A stretch of 64,000 nt of DNA from Begonia masoniana (taxonomy: Eukaryota; Streptophyta; Magnoliopsida; Cucurbitales; Begoniaceae), in NCBI GenBank assembly GCA_022432975.1, contig CM039509.1:10320621-10384620 (forward strand). The letters are read 5' to 3'. Of the stretch, positions 1 through 9,892 are shown piece after piece. Position 1 is the first letter of the stretch, and the number at the start of each line of letters is the position of its first letter. A program made the position numbers and the translations under genes. The notes beneath the pieces are model-generated. The model had not been told where the DNA came from, ran no database searches, and was given only the letters and a program-made list of their open reading frames with translations.

Positions 1-525
1 GTTTCAACGTCTAAAAACTTAGCTCACACTCTTCAGACCATTCATACTTCACGTCTTTTCGTGTCAAACGAGTCATAGGTGCTGCTATTTTAGAAAACCC
101 TTCAATAAACCTTCTATAATAGCCAGCTAACCCCAGAAAACTCCGAATCTCGCTGACATTCTTTGGTTGAGGCCATTCGTTAATCGACTGAATCTTGGCC
201 GGATCCACTGATACTCCACCACTGGAAATTACGTGACAAAGAAAATGTACCTTCGTCAGCCAAAAGTCGCATTTCGAGAACTTGGCATATAACTGATGCT
301 GCTTCAGAATCTCCAAGACAATTCGCAAATGCTCCTTATGCTCCTCTTCATCCTGGGAATAAACCAAAATGTCATCGATAAACACAATCATGAATTTATC
401 GAGATACTCTCTGAACACTCGATTCATCAAGTCCATAAATGCAGCTGGAGCATTCGTCAAACCAAACGACATAACCAGGAACTCATAATGTCCATACCGA
501 GTCCTGAAAGCTGTCTTCGGATATC
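1..525 (-). pseudogene. Reverse transcriptase palm and connection region, element A
   Basis: This continues the RT after a frameshift near 525, where one C is missing from the expected Asp-Ile-Pro-Lys codons. It carries the [20 protein letters not shown] block, the catalytic FIDD box (the YxDD equivalent) and the [12 protein letters not shown] segment that precedes RNase H. The frame ends in TAG at 11-13, where relatives have a Gln codon; that is a C-to-T type change. The rest of pol lies beyond the left edge. Confidence 0.9.
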
Positions 526-1845
526 CTGCGATTTAACTTTCAACTGGTAATACCCCGATCTCAGATCAATCTTAGAAAATATATTAGCTCCTTGCAACTG
601 ATCAAACAAGTCATCTATCCTTGGCAACGGATACTTGTTTTTCACAGTTAGCTTGTTCAGCTCCCGATAGTCAACACACATTCGCAGCGACCCGTCCTTC
701 TTCTTCACAAATAACACGGGCGCTCCCCAAGGTGAAAAACTAGGGCGGATAAAGCCCTTGTCAACCAATTCCTCCAACTGCTTCTTCAATTCCTTCAACT
801 CGGGAGGAGCCAGCCTGTAAGGATTCTTCGACACCGGCTCTGCTCCAGGATACGTGTCAATGGTAAACTCGATTTCCCGGTCCAGAGGGAGACCAGGCAA
901 ATCATCCAGGAACACCTCAGGAAACTCTCGGACAACTAAAACATCCTGAGGTTTAACTTCTACCAAAGACTGAGAATCAACTATCGTTGCAAGAAAACAT
1001 ACAAAATCACCAATAGAATATCCCCGAGCATCGAGCGAAGCCATAACAGAAAGCTTCTGTACATGCCTCATAGACTGTAGTGTCAGCTTCTCACCATTCG
1101 GAGGATGAAAATTAACAGTCCTTGTTCTGCAATCGATGGTGGCATGGTGACGGAACAACCAATCCATACCGAGTATAACATCATACCCGGTGATCCCCAT
1201 AACAATTAAATTAGCAGGCAGCTGCTTCTTTCCCACTGATATTGAACTATTCAACACAATCTGGTCCGAATGTAGACACTCACCAGAAGGTAGCTTCACA
1301 TCATAAAGACACTCAGCCGGACTCACATCCATATTCACTTTCATCACAAATGCCGTTGCCACAAAAGAATGAGAAGCACCTGAATCTATCAAAGTAAATG
1401 CAGGTACTGAATTCACAAACACCGTACCTGAAATAACAGCAGCTCGATCCTCTCCCTCAAGCTCAATCATAGCAAAGATTCTGGGCATACCCTTCACCGG
1501 TCCTTTTTTCATTGCAGGGCAGTCTTTCGCCAGATGACCAATCTCATTACATTTAAAACAACGGGTGACTCGAGGCTTGGTACAATCACGAGATATATGA
1601 CCAGGTTCCAAACAATTGAAACATTTCCCAGAATACTGGCCACAATCACCGGGATGAATCTTCAAACACTTTGGGCACTGCGGGTATCCTTTCTTCTGTT
1701 GCTGCGGCTTCTTACCACCCCTTTGATCTTTCAAATTTCCACCCGGTCGTTTCGTACCTTGGAATTGAGACGATGATCCGCCGCCTCTGCTAAACTGCGC
1801 TGTAAAATCCTTAAACATCCTTTTCGGTGCTTCAGCAGATTTAAG
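526..1845 (-). pseudogene. Zinc knuckles, protease and RT fingers, element A
   Basis: The frame opens after a shift from gag near 1845. It starts with a cysteine pair, then two CCHC knuckles ([14 protein letters not shown] and [14 protein letters not shown]) for RNA binding. The aspartic protease follows with the active-site block [10 protein letters not shown], then a linker and the RT N-terminus with [20 protein letters not shown] and DLRSGYYQL. The protein would mature Gag-Pol and copy the RNA in the capsid. It ends by frameshift at about 525. Gag and pol were probably one frame before the shifts. Confidence 0.9.
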
Positions 1846-2551
1846 AATCTTTACCAGCAGATACCTCCACTTCCAGAGCTTTAGCCACCACACGGTTAAA
1901 CGGTATGCCATCAATACCAAATGTCTTCACCAACATCTCAACCTCTGGCTTTAAACCCTGCACAAACTGAAAGATTTTGTTTTCCTCTCGACTAACCATA
2001 TGGCTAGCAAACTTGGACAAGGCTTCAAACTGCTGAATATAGTCTCCAACAGATCCAGTCTGCTTCAAGGCCATGAACTCTAATCGCTTTCCAGATTGGA
2101 CTGTGCGGTTGTAGTATTTCTCATAAAATAACTCTTTGAATTCTTCCCAATTCATACTCTGAATATCTGTTGCAGCTTTTGCGGACCCCCACCAGCTTTT
2201 GGCACTGTTTGACAGGTGGAACGTCGCACATTTCACCTTGTTCTCATCCTCCACGTCTGCCACAGTAAACATCTCTTCAACTGTACAAATCCAATTTTCA
2301 GCCGCTACCGGATCGGTCGGACATCCTTCAAAGGCCGGAGGCTTTAACCTTCTGAACCTCTCTCCGCTAGAGCCAGCTCCAGAGCTGGACCCCGCTCCAA
2401 GGTTTCCCGGTAGTCCTTGGTTCATAAAAATACCGAGCAGCTGAGATTGCATATGCAAAAGATCCCTGAGTTGTTTATTAGGGTCCTCAGGTGGTTCGGG
2501 TTCATTACGGGGTCGTCCGGGTCGTCTTGGCTTTCCTGGGTTTCTAGGCAT
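1841..2551 (-). CDS. Gag capsid region, element A
   Basis: A 236-residue frame starts at an ATG about 160 bp inside the 5' LTR. Its first 35 residues are basic and proline-rich. A typical retrotransposon gag/capsid domain follows, with the conserved FxxLKPPxFEG entry, the ENWI block, the SAKSWW motif and the [14 protein letters not shown] segment. It ends shortly after the ALEVEV motif because of a frameshift; the zinc knuckles continue in the next frame. The family Gag would run about 100 residues further. The frame is open but truncated, so function is doubtful. Confidence 0.85.
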   Translation of the reverse strand: MPRNPGKPRRPGRPRNEPEPPEDPNKQLRDLLHMQSQLLGIFMNQGLPGNLGAGSSSGAGSSGERFRRLKPPAFEGCPTDPVAAENWICTVEEMFTVADVEDENKVKCATFHLSNSAKSWWGSAKAATDIQSMNWEEFKELFYEKYYNRTVQSGKRLEFMALKQTGSVGDYIQQFEALSKFASHMVSREENKIFQFVQGLKPEVEMLVKTFGIDGIPFNRVVAKALEVEVSAGKDS

Positions 2552-2565
2552 TTTCTTTTCTATTC

Positions 2566-2628
2566 CTGAAAAAGGTTAGGAAAGCCAATCTTAGAAAAGA
2601 AACTAACTAAAGTTAAAGAAATACTTAC
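2566..2628 (-). other. Possible 63-bp leader intron, element A
   Basis: On the minus strand CT|GTAAGTAT at 2630-2621 and TTTTTCAG|G ending at 2566 bracket 63 bp just before the gag ATG. Elements B, F and G have GTAAGT donors and AG acceptors at matching places, 63-65 bp apart. This is close to the shortest plant introns, so it is only a candidate. Confidence 0.4.
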
Positions 2629-2696
2629 AGTCGGTAAAACACGTTGCACGGCGGCCGGCATTGTCGGGTATTCCTTTGAACGTCTCGACCACTTTT

Positions 2697-2708
2697 GCTC
2701 TGATACCA
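2697..2708 (-). promoter_or_regulatory. Primer binding site, element A
   Basis: The minus strand reads TGGTATCAGAGC four bases inside the LTR, the standard plant sequence complementary to the initiator methionine tRNA 3' end. It fixes the LTR end at 2713. Confidence 0.95.
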
Positions 2709-2712
2709 TCTT

Positions 2713-5538
2713 TGTAACACCCCGAACCCGCCCCGGATCGGTGCGTCACATTTCAAACCCAACCCGTTCTGTTTAACGACGTTTAAAATAATTTTCGTAA
2801 CTTTTTCGACTCATTTTCGGGTTACTCGAGTTTTGTTAGAAAGTGTGCCCAAAATACAGTTAAAATGCGTCAGAAAATGTCGGGTTAAAACTAGTTCGAA
2901 ATAGGAAAATTTGAAAAAAAATTAAAATTTAATGTTTTTTTTTATAAAACAGTGGCGATCAATCGCCACCCTCTCTGGTGCTACAGTACCAGAGAGGCTG
3001 GCTGGCGATCGCCCCTGCACTCCCAGCCGACCCTCACCCTTTTTTCTTCGATTTTCTCCAAGCTAAACATCTCAAAAAATTCTAAAATTTTAACCAGACA
3101 CTCCAGACACCCAAATCTTCAAGTCTCGTAAAAATCGTGGAAAACCGACTTAAAACGATTAATTAAAAAAAATAGAGAACATAATCCGACGTTAATTATT
3201 TTAAAACCAAAACGAGCGGTGTAAAGCCTAAAATTCGTTAAACCAAAACCTGAAACTTTAAAACCAAAAACATACTATTTCAACCCTCAAACATTTATGA
3301 TCATTACAAAAATAGTTTCAAACACAATCGACTTATAAACCGTCCAATAAACTGTCCAAAATAAGTATGAAGATATTTACAAATTCCAAATACTAAACTT
3401 TCACCTTTCTAACTTCTTTTCAAAACAAAACATTACAAACACGAAAAACACACACCATTTATTCCAAAATTCATCTCCCACATTGCCCGAAGCATACAGT
3501 GGTCAAAACACCCCAACAATAGCCTGCACCGATGGACTCCGTACTCCTCCGACTGCGGTCTAATCCTCGACGGTCTCGTCTACCTCACCTGTATAAAACT
3601 CGTCACCTACACCACAAAACACGCACACACACGTAAGCTTACGCTTAGCAAGTAGGGAAAAGAACTATAAACATGCACGATGCACTCACACCGTCCTAAC
3701 ACATGCAGTCTCTACTCACTCTGTTGTTTTCGTTTTGCTTTCGTTTTATTAAATCTTTCCACTTTCACGTGTGAATCAAGTAGGCACCCATCCGAGCTCC
3801 CCGCTCATTGGACGGCCACACCTTGATCCACGGAGCAAGATCGGCTAGCTCACGCCCGGGTCCACCCCATTGGACGGCCGCACACAATCTTCTCCCTTCC
3901 CTATCACATGTGAATCCAGTAGGCACACATCCGAGCTCCCCGCTCATTGGACGGCCACGCCTTGATCCATGGAGCAAGATCGGCCAGCTCACGCCCGGGT
4001 TCCCCCCATTGGACGGCCGCTCACAATCTTCTCTAACAGCACTTACGTATTTTCAACTTTATATCTCGAGTAGAGTCCCAACTCACTGCCTCCCCGACAA
4101 AATGCCTCTCCGGCATGTTACAAGTGCCTCCCCGTCAACTTGCCTAACCTGGCGACTCTACTCAACTTTATTCTTTCTTAGTTACGTTTCACACTCACCT
4201 TACACGTCATGCACAACTCATTTTCGTAACGATACTCAACACGTGTTTAACATAAATAAATCAAGTAACTTAAAAACGATGCATGATACTCAACACGTGC
4301 TTAACATAAATCAACCAGCCAACAAAAATCAAACAACAACCAATATTAACCACCAAACAACAACACAACTATCAAACAATAAATCCTATCGTTCCACACA
4401 ACACTCAAACGCCAACCAACAACACAACTATCAAACAATAAATCCTACCGTTCCGTGGTGTAGGCCCGAAGGCAAAACGAAGGTATTCCACTACTTACCT
4501 GTTCACTCGGATTCCAGTTGCTTACTTCTACCGATAATTCAATCGTTCGACGCCCTAAAATAATGAAATTTAGCTTAATAAGTTACCAATAAAATCTAAA
4601 GGATTCTTAAACCTAAAACTAAACAACACTTAAACAACTTCACACTCAAAACACTCAAACTCGGTTTTTTCCCCACAATTCGACCGTCAAAATTCAAACG
4701 GTCACAACTCTCTCGTTTCTCAACGGATTTCAACGTGCCACCCCAACTCGGAAACCTCTACACGTCTACTATCTATTGAAATACTCAGATTAACCAACCA
4801 AACACATTGGCCAATTCGAAAACCCCTCAACAGAATCGGCCACCTTAATTGAAAAAATTCAATTTTTCCAAACTCCTTCCAAATTCTTAATCTAACTCCA
4901 AAAATCACCTAAACCAATCCATCCAACAATTAAACCATCAAAATAGGAAAGAAAACTAACATTGAAACTAAATTTTTGGAGGTTACACTTAGGGTTTACA
5001 CAAACCCTCCAAAAACTCATCAAAACTCCCATTAAACACCTAAAATCAACCCCTTAAGGTAGAAAACTAAAAACCCACTTATTTTTACCTTCAATCACCT
5101 AGAGAAATGGATGAAATGGAGGTGGAGAGAACCCTAAAATGGGGCTGGAAATTTTCGTGGAGAAGAGAACCAAAAATGAGGAAGAAAATGAAGAAAACCT
5201 AAATTTAACCTAAAGTGTTTTCCACTTTTTCTTTACCTCCACAAATTTCTTTAAAATTATAAATCAACCCACTTCTTCCCATTTAATAACCTCCAACGTG
5301 ATATGCACCAATAAAACCTCTAGCTTTTTAAACATTAAATTCATGTAATGACTAACTTTCTATTGGTTGATAAAGGGTTTGACTTTTCAAAATGGTTTGG
5401 TTTGAATTGTCAAACCATTTCTCTTCTATTGCTTGCATGACTTAATTCCAATCCTTTTATCCTTAACCTTAACCTCTCCTATCCGTTTAACTAATCCAAG
5501 AGACTTACGTGCGTTACAGGAACATCTCAGGTGTTACA
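2713..5538 (-). repeat. 5' LTR of element A (2.8 kb)
   Basis: The LTR is bounded by tgtaacaccc at 2713 and gtgttaca ending at 5538. On the minus strand it has a donor AG|GTAAGT with the intron starting at 4498 and an acceptor GTGTAG|GTGACG with the intron ending at 3607. The following exon-like piece 3606-3560 codes an acidic tail starting Gly-Asp-Glu and stops at TAG, like the tails in other LTRs here. The preceding exon candidate (about 4499-4554) does not join it in frame, so the small LTR ORF is probably lost in this copy. Hairpins lie at about 2950-3020. Confidence 0.92.
3766..4036. repeat. Two-copy tandem duplication in LTR A
   Basis: Two copies of a unit of about 137 bp, differing by several substitutions, each containing two ccATTGGACGGCC stretches. 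They lie inside the candidate second LTR intron. A shorter duplication of about 37 bp follows at 4358-4394 and 4416-4453. Confidence 0.85.
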
Positions 5539-5543
5539 GATTT

Positions 5544-5807
5544 TGTAGCGACCCTTAAACGATTCCTAATTTTCCTGTATTTTTTTTTATACTTAAACTT
5601 TTACCTAACGTTCGAGCGGAAATTAAAGTTTAAAAATCGGAATTGAAACCGAAATCGTTATAGTTGTTTCATTTAAAACAAACCTTAAAAAATTTAAGAA
5701 AAACCATTTAAAACTATTAAAAACAATTGGCCAGTGAAAGAAGAAAAAATCGGGGGCAGAAGGGGCAATCGCCCCCTAAAATGAAGGGGCGATCGATCGC
5801 CCAAAGA
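5544..5807 (-). repeat. Element D 3' LTR, piece 1
   Basis: It starts TGTAGCGACCC, matching the start of the B LTR. It ends inside the GCGATCGATCGC hairpin cluster at the B insertion, with target copy aaaga at 5803-5807. Confidence 0.88.
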
Positions 5808-7794
5808 TGTAACGACCCTTAAACTATTCCAAATTTTACTGTATTATTTTTTTTATACTTAAACTTTAACCTAACGTTCAAGCGGAAATTAAACTTTTAA
5901 AATCGGAATCGAAATCGGAATTGAAATCGTTGAAGTCTATGTTTATAAACCATTAAACAAAAACTTAAAACAATTATAAAACAAATTTAAAACAATTAAA
6001 ATAACAATTACTGCAATCGGCTGCCGAAAGGGCAAAATGGGCAATCGCCCCATAAAATGGATGGGCGATCGATCGCCCAAAACAGGCGATCGATCGCCTG
6101 TTGAAAATGTTGAGGGGCGATCGATCGTCCAAAACCAGCGATCGATCGCCCTTGCGATCACCAGGTTTTTGCCTAGCGATCAACTTCTCCAGCGACCATT
6201 CGGCACACACTCTGAAATTTCTCCAGAGCGTGACCAATAGAGGGGCGATCGATCGCCAAGTCCTCTGGAATTTCGATTCCAGAGGACTTCAACCGCTTTT
6301 CCTTCCTCCTTTCTTCTCTCATTTCTTCATTTCCCTGCGCACAACTCACAAACACTTCACATACATTTCACAAAAACACACTTCTACTCAATAACATTAC
6401 CACCCACATACATTTCACTTGGTACCTATCACCCGTTCACCGACTCGAAACACCTTTAAAATATAACCAAATTTCATAAAAACGAACCGCGTGGTTCCAT
6501 TTAAAAGTTTAACATTTCTTCCTGTTCGAAAATATCAAAACATTACAAAATACTTTCAATTTTCCAAAAACACTATAAATATCTATCCAGATCCAAACAT
6601 CCTAAAATGTTTTACTATACAATTTCCTATATTCTATCTATCAATTTTCAAAATATTTACCTACGTCACCACGGGTCAAAATCACACGCCGACTGCCGGC
6701 GCACTCCCATGAGCCATCCTCCTTCAACGTGTTCATACTTCAGGCAGAGGGACGTCTTCCTCACCTGTCTCAAAATCACATACACCATAGAATTAAACAT
6801 GTGAGCTAGAGGCTCAGTAAATCTAAACAATTAACAACCTAACCAAAACTAAAACTAACTACCCGTTCCATTTACCCGACACAACAAACATCTCCAATTC
6901 CTCGATCGACATAGTCTTATGGTGTAGGCCAATCGGCCAAACAAATCACAAAGATTTACCTCGCGTCCGTTGAAATTTACGCTCCGTCCACGAGCGTTGT
7001 TCACCTAAGGCAAAACACAACATTTTTCATTTAAACCAAATCTAAACTTTCGAGTTTAGAAAATCAAAAATTCCTAGCTAAAGAAAATCCCCTAAACTCT
7101 ATTCTAACTCATTGAGGCATTTTATCGAGCAATTTGCGCTCGTGAATTTCCAAACCTCCATTAATGGAGTTTTCAAGCTCCAAACCAACCAAAATCAAAT
7201 ATTAACCAATAAATCGATTAACTACGTCCAATAAACTCCAATACATCGATTATAGGCATAACTACGCTAAACTTGTCAATTTCAAATATCAATCCATGTT
7301 TTCAACAAAAACCCTAACGAACCCTAATCCGTTGAAACCCTAGAAATCGAAATCTAACATACCAAAACTATAGATTCATACCTAGGGTCGAGGAAGGATA
7401 AGGAAACGTGAAGAACGGAGGTTGATCGGAGAAAGCTCCGTCGTCGGAAGTGAGAAATCGCCACGGAAGGGACGGAAATCGTCGAGAGGTGAGGGAGAGA
7501 AAATGACAAAGTGAAAATCGTGGGAGGGGAGAGGAGGGTAACGTAAATTTTATAAAATTGACTTGGTTAATTACCCTATTGCCCTTCTATTGAATTTCTA
7601 TTTGTTTCTCCACTTATCTCGTTATTTAATTAACGATCCGACTTCTCCAAGTTTTCATATTTCACCATAAATTTCAATTTATTATTATGGCTTCGTTAAA
7701 ACTATCTGTTCGCAAAACGGACTTAATTTGACATATTTACAAAATTGCCATTTATATTGGAATAAAATCAAATCCCATAAAGCCGGGTGTTACA
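5808..7794 (-). repeat. 3' LTR of element B
   Basis: TGTAACGACC start and GTGTTACA end. Between about 6040 and 6290 there are five GCGATCGATCGC-type palindromes and a split TCCTCTGGAA hairpin; the other LTR of this element has fewer. Telo-box-like ACCCTAA motifs occur at about 7310-7345, inside the first candidate intron. Confidence 0.94.
6733..7500 (-). CDS. LTR small ORF, element B left copy
   Basis: Candidate exons on the minus strand are exon 1 ending at 7382 (CTAG|GTATGA), exon 2 7004-6960 (45 nt) and exon 3 6779-6733, joined through phase-1 junctions. Exon 1 carries a PPFFTF-type block, exon 2 the RSWTE..RTRGD block, and exon 3 an acidic tail ending EDVPLPEV before TGA. The exon 3 acceptor is damaged (GTGTAT instead of GTGTAG), and I see no ATG in the open part of exon 1, so this copy is probably not expressed as such. 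The function is unknown; see the finding on the LTR ORF. Confidence 0.45.
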
Positions 7795-7808
7795 TTTCAT
7801 CCACCTTA
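7795..7808 (-). promoter_or_regulatory. Polypurine tract, element B
   Basis: The minus strand has the purine stretch AAGGTGGATGAAA just before the 3' LTR, preceded by the GAGGACAAAATTTT motif. It would prime plus-strand DNA synthesis. Confidence 0.85.
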
Positions 7809-7833
7809 TTAAAATTTTGTCCTCAAAATTTGA

Positions 7834-9068
7834 TTACACAAATAGTTCAGGATACTTCAACATCATATCCTGCTGCCTCTCCCAAGTAGCCTCTTCAACA
7901 TCGTGATTCCTCCATAAAACCTTCACCAGATGAATCTCCTTATTGCGCAATACTTTAATAGAAGACTCTAGGATTCGTACTGGCCTTTCCTCGTAGGTCA
8001 GCGTTGGTTGTACTTCGATCTCCCTTGTTTCAGCTACGTGTGATGGATCACGCACACATTTTCTGAGCATGGACACGTGGAATACATCGTGAATACCTTC
8101 CATAGATGCCGGGAGTTGTAACCTGTACGCCATAGTCCCGATCCTCTTCAGAATAGGAAAGGGCCCAACAAAACGAGGATTCAACTTGCCTCGCCTTCCA
8201 AATCGCATAACGCCTTTAAATGGAGAAATCTTCAAATACACTTCATCAACTTCCTTAAACTGTAATTCTCTTCGTCTAGTGTCAGTATAACTCTTTTGGC
8301 AGCTTTGTGCAATCTCTATATGTTGTCTGATAACGGCGATCTTCTCCGCTATTTGCTATAAAATGTCTGGGCAAACTATACTAGCCTCGCCTACCTCATC
8401 CCAATATAGCGGAGACCTGCATTGTCGACCATATAATGCCTCATACAGAGCCATGTCAATCGTAGCCGGAAGCTGTTGTTGTATGAAAACTCAATCAAGG
8501 GCAAATATCGGCTCCACGAGCCCTGAAACTCCAGCACGCAAGCTCTAAGCATATCCTCAAGAATATGATTCGTTCTTTCTATCTGCCCATCAGTTTGAGA
8601 ATGAAATGCCGTGCTAAAATTCAGCTGAGTTCTCGTCGCCTTATGTAAACTCTTCCAGAACTTCGAGGTAAATATGGCATCTCTATCAGAAACAATAGAG
8701 ATGGGCACTCCGTGTAGTCTGACGATCTCCTGCACATACAGCTCAGCTAGCTGATCCATAGAATAGGTCATTTTCACTGGCAGGAAGTGGGCTGTCTTTG
8801 TCAAACGGTCCACGATCACCCAAATACCATCTTGCCCCTTTGTCGTTCTCAGGAGTCCCACTATGAAATCCGTGGAGATCTGCTCCCATTTCCACTCTAG
8901 AATAGGCAATGGCTGTAAAGTTCCGGCTGGCCTTTGATGCTCTGCCTTAACCTGCTGGGAAATCAGGTAGGTTTCTACGTACCTGGCAATCTCTCTCTTC
9001 ATGTTTGGCCACCAGAAGTGTTGCCTCAGATCTCTATACATTTTCGTGCTTCCTAGATGCACTGAATA
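7834..9068 (-). pseudogene. Integrase with GPF motif and chromodomain-like tail, element B
   Basis: The core has the three catalytic acidic residues in context: TDFIVG, SDRD and IERTNH. The C-terminal part has the RFVGPFPIL (GPF) motif and then a tail with [24 protein letters not shown] and YPELFV, the chromodomain-like region of plant chromoviruses that guides insertion to heterochromatin. The N-terminal zinc site is damaged: the two cysteines kept in element H (TCLVCQQ) are Tyr and Ser here. Frameshifts near 8460 and 8250 break the frame. It is separated from its upstream part by Cassandra. Confidence 0.9.
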
Positions 9069-9444
9069 TGTGATGACCCAAATGTGCAAGTATGTGTACG
9101 ATGGCTGCACGAACCGGAACCTGGATGGCGGTACGTCCACGCGGGCAAACCAGAAGGTGACAGGTCATAAAAAGGGGGTCGTCAAAATCCCACATCGCTT
9201 GGGGAAGTATGTGGAAATGAAACATATGTAAAGAGACCCTCCCAACATAGCAAGACGCGTTTTGGAGCACAATTGGCAACCGATTCCATAAGAACTCCGA
9301 AGCTAAAAGTTCTTTGCGAGAGCAATTTCAGGTTGGGTGACCTTCCGGGAAGTTCTCGCCAAACAAAGCCGTGAGGGGAGGATATTGGGCTGCGGCCCAA
9401 TCCCCAGAGCAGACAATATCTTGCTGGGAATGGGGGTCGTTACA
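9069..9444 (+). repeat. Cassandra 5' LTR
   Basis: Starts TGTGATGACCC and ends GGGTCGTTACA. A 5S-like segment lies at about 9265-9360 and retains the C-box-like GGTTGGGTGACC. Confidence 0.93.
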
Positions 9445-9446
9445 AA

Positions 9447-9458
9447 TGGTATCAGAGC
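9447..9458 (+). promoter_or_regulatory. Cassandra primer binding site
   Basis: TGGTATCAGAGC two bases after the 5' LTR. Confidence 0.95.
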
Positions 9459-9515
9459 CTGTACTCAACTGGAAATGTGGCCAACAAGGACGTTGGGTCC
9501 CCGAGGGGGTGTGAT

Positions 9516-9892
9516 TGTGATGACCCGAATGTGCAAGTATGTGTACGATGGCTGCACGAACCAGAACCCGAATGGCGATACGTCCGCGCGGGCAAACCGG
9601 AAGGTGACAGGTCGTAAAAAGGGGTCGTCACAATCCCACATCGCTTGGGGAAGTATGTGGAAATGAAACATATATAAAGAGACCCTCCCAACATAGCAAG
9701 ACGCGTTTTGGAGCACAATTGGCAACGGATCCCATAAGAACCCTGAAGTTAAAAGTGCTTCGACGAGAGCAATTCCAGGTTGGGTGACCTTTCCGGGAAT
9801 TTCTCGTCAAACAAAGCCGTGAGGGGAGGATATTGGGCTGCAGCCCAATCCCCAGAGCGGACAATATCTTGTTGGGAATTGGGGTCGTTACA
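9516..9892 (+). repeat. Cassandra 3' LTR
   Basis: Same ends as the 5' copy. It holds the better-kept 5S-like segment (9711-9810) and an AATCCCACATCGCTTGGG stretch with a TATATAAAGAG motif about 40 bp upstream of it. Confidence 0.93.
9711..9810 (+). other. 5S rRNA-derived Pol III promoter region in Cassandra LTR
   Basis: The segment follows the plant 5S order: GGATCCCATAAGAAC, then an A-box-like GAAGTTAAAAGTGCTT, CGAGAGC, and a C-box-like GGTTGGGTGACC. It is about 100 bp with clear substitutions, so it is a retrotransposon component and not a 5S gene. Confidence 0.88.

Larger units (their letters stand above)
1..5538 (-). mobile_element. Element A, Ty3/gypsy retrotransposon, 5' part
   Basis: The element reads right to left: 5' LTR (2713-5538), primer binding site, leader, gag, protease and reverse transcriptase, leaving the window at base 1. 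The LTR has TG..CA ends. The 5 bp after it are gattt, directly followed by the LTR of element D. The RT and protease motifs and the two CCHC knuckles place it in Ty3/gypsy. It is broken by at least two frameshifts and a stop, so it is not autonomous today. Its leader is nearly the same as that of the non-autonomous element C, so A is the best visible candidate for the autonomous family partner. Confidence 0.93.
9069..9892 (+). mobile_element. Cassandra TRIM retrotransposon
   Basis: Two LTRs of 376 and 377 bp (9069-9444, 9516-9892) flank only 71 bp of internal DNA. The internal part begins with a methionine-tRNA primer site and ends in a purine tract (about 9500-9511). The LTRs carry a 5S-rRNA-like segment, the hallmark of Cassandra. 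It codes for nothing and must be mobilised in trans. It sits in the integrase/RNase H region of B, with flanks gaata (9064-9068) and gaaaa (9893-9897), a duplication with one change. The uninterrupted sequence in G and H reads straight through this point. Confidence 0.95.

Noticed and set aside
3808..4563. 251-codon plus-strand frame in LTR A
   Set aside because: It lies antisense in a non-coding LTR over a tandem duplication and has no similarity to known domains that I can see.
7300..7350. Interstitial telomere repeats (ACCCTAA)
   Set aside because: Only two or three scattered motifs at the same LTR position in each family, better explained as telo-box-like motifs.
9265..9810. 5S rRNA genes
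   Set aside because: Both copies are diverged and lie within the LTRs of a Cassandra element with primer site and purine tract.
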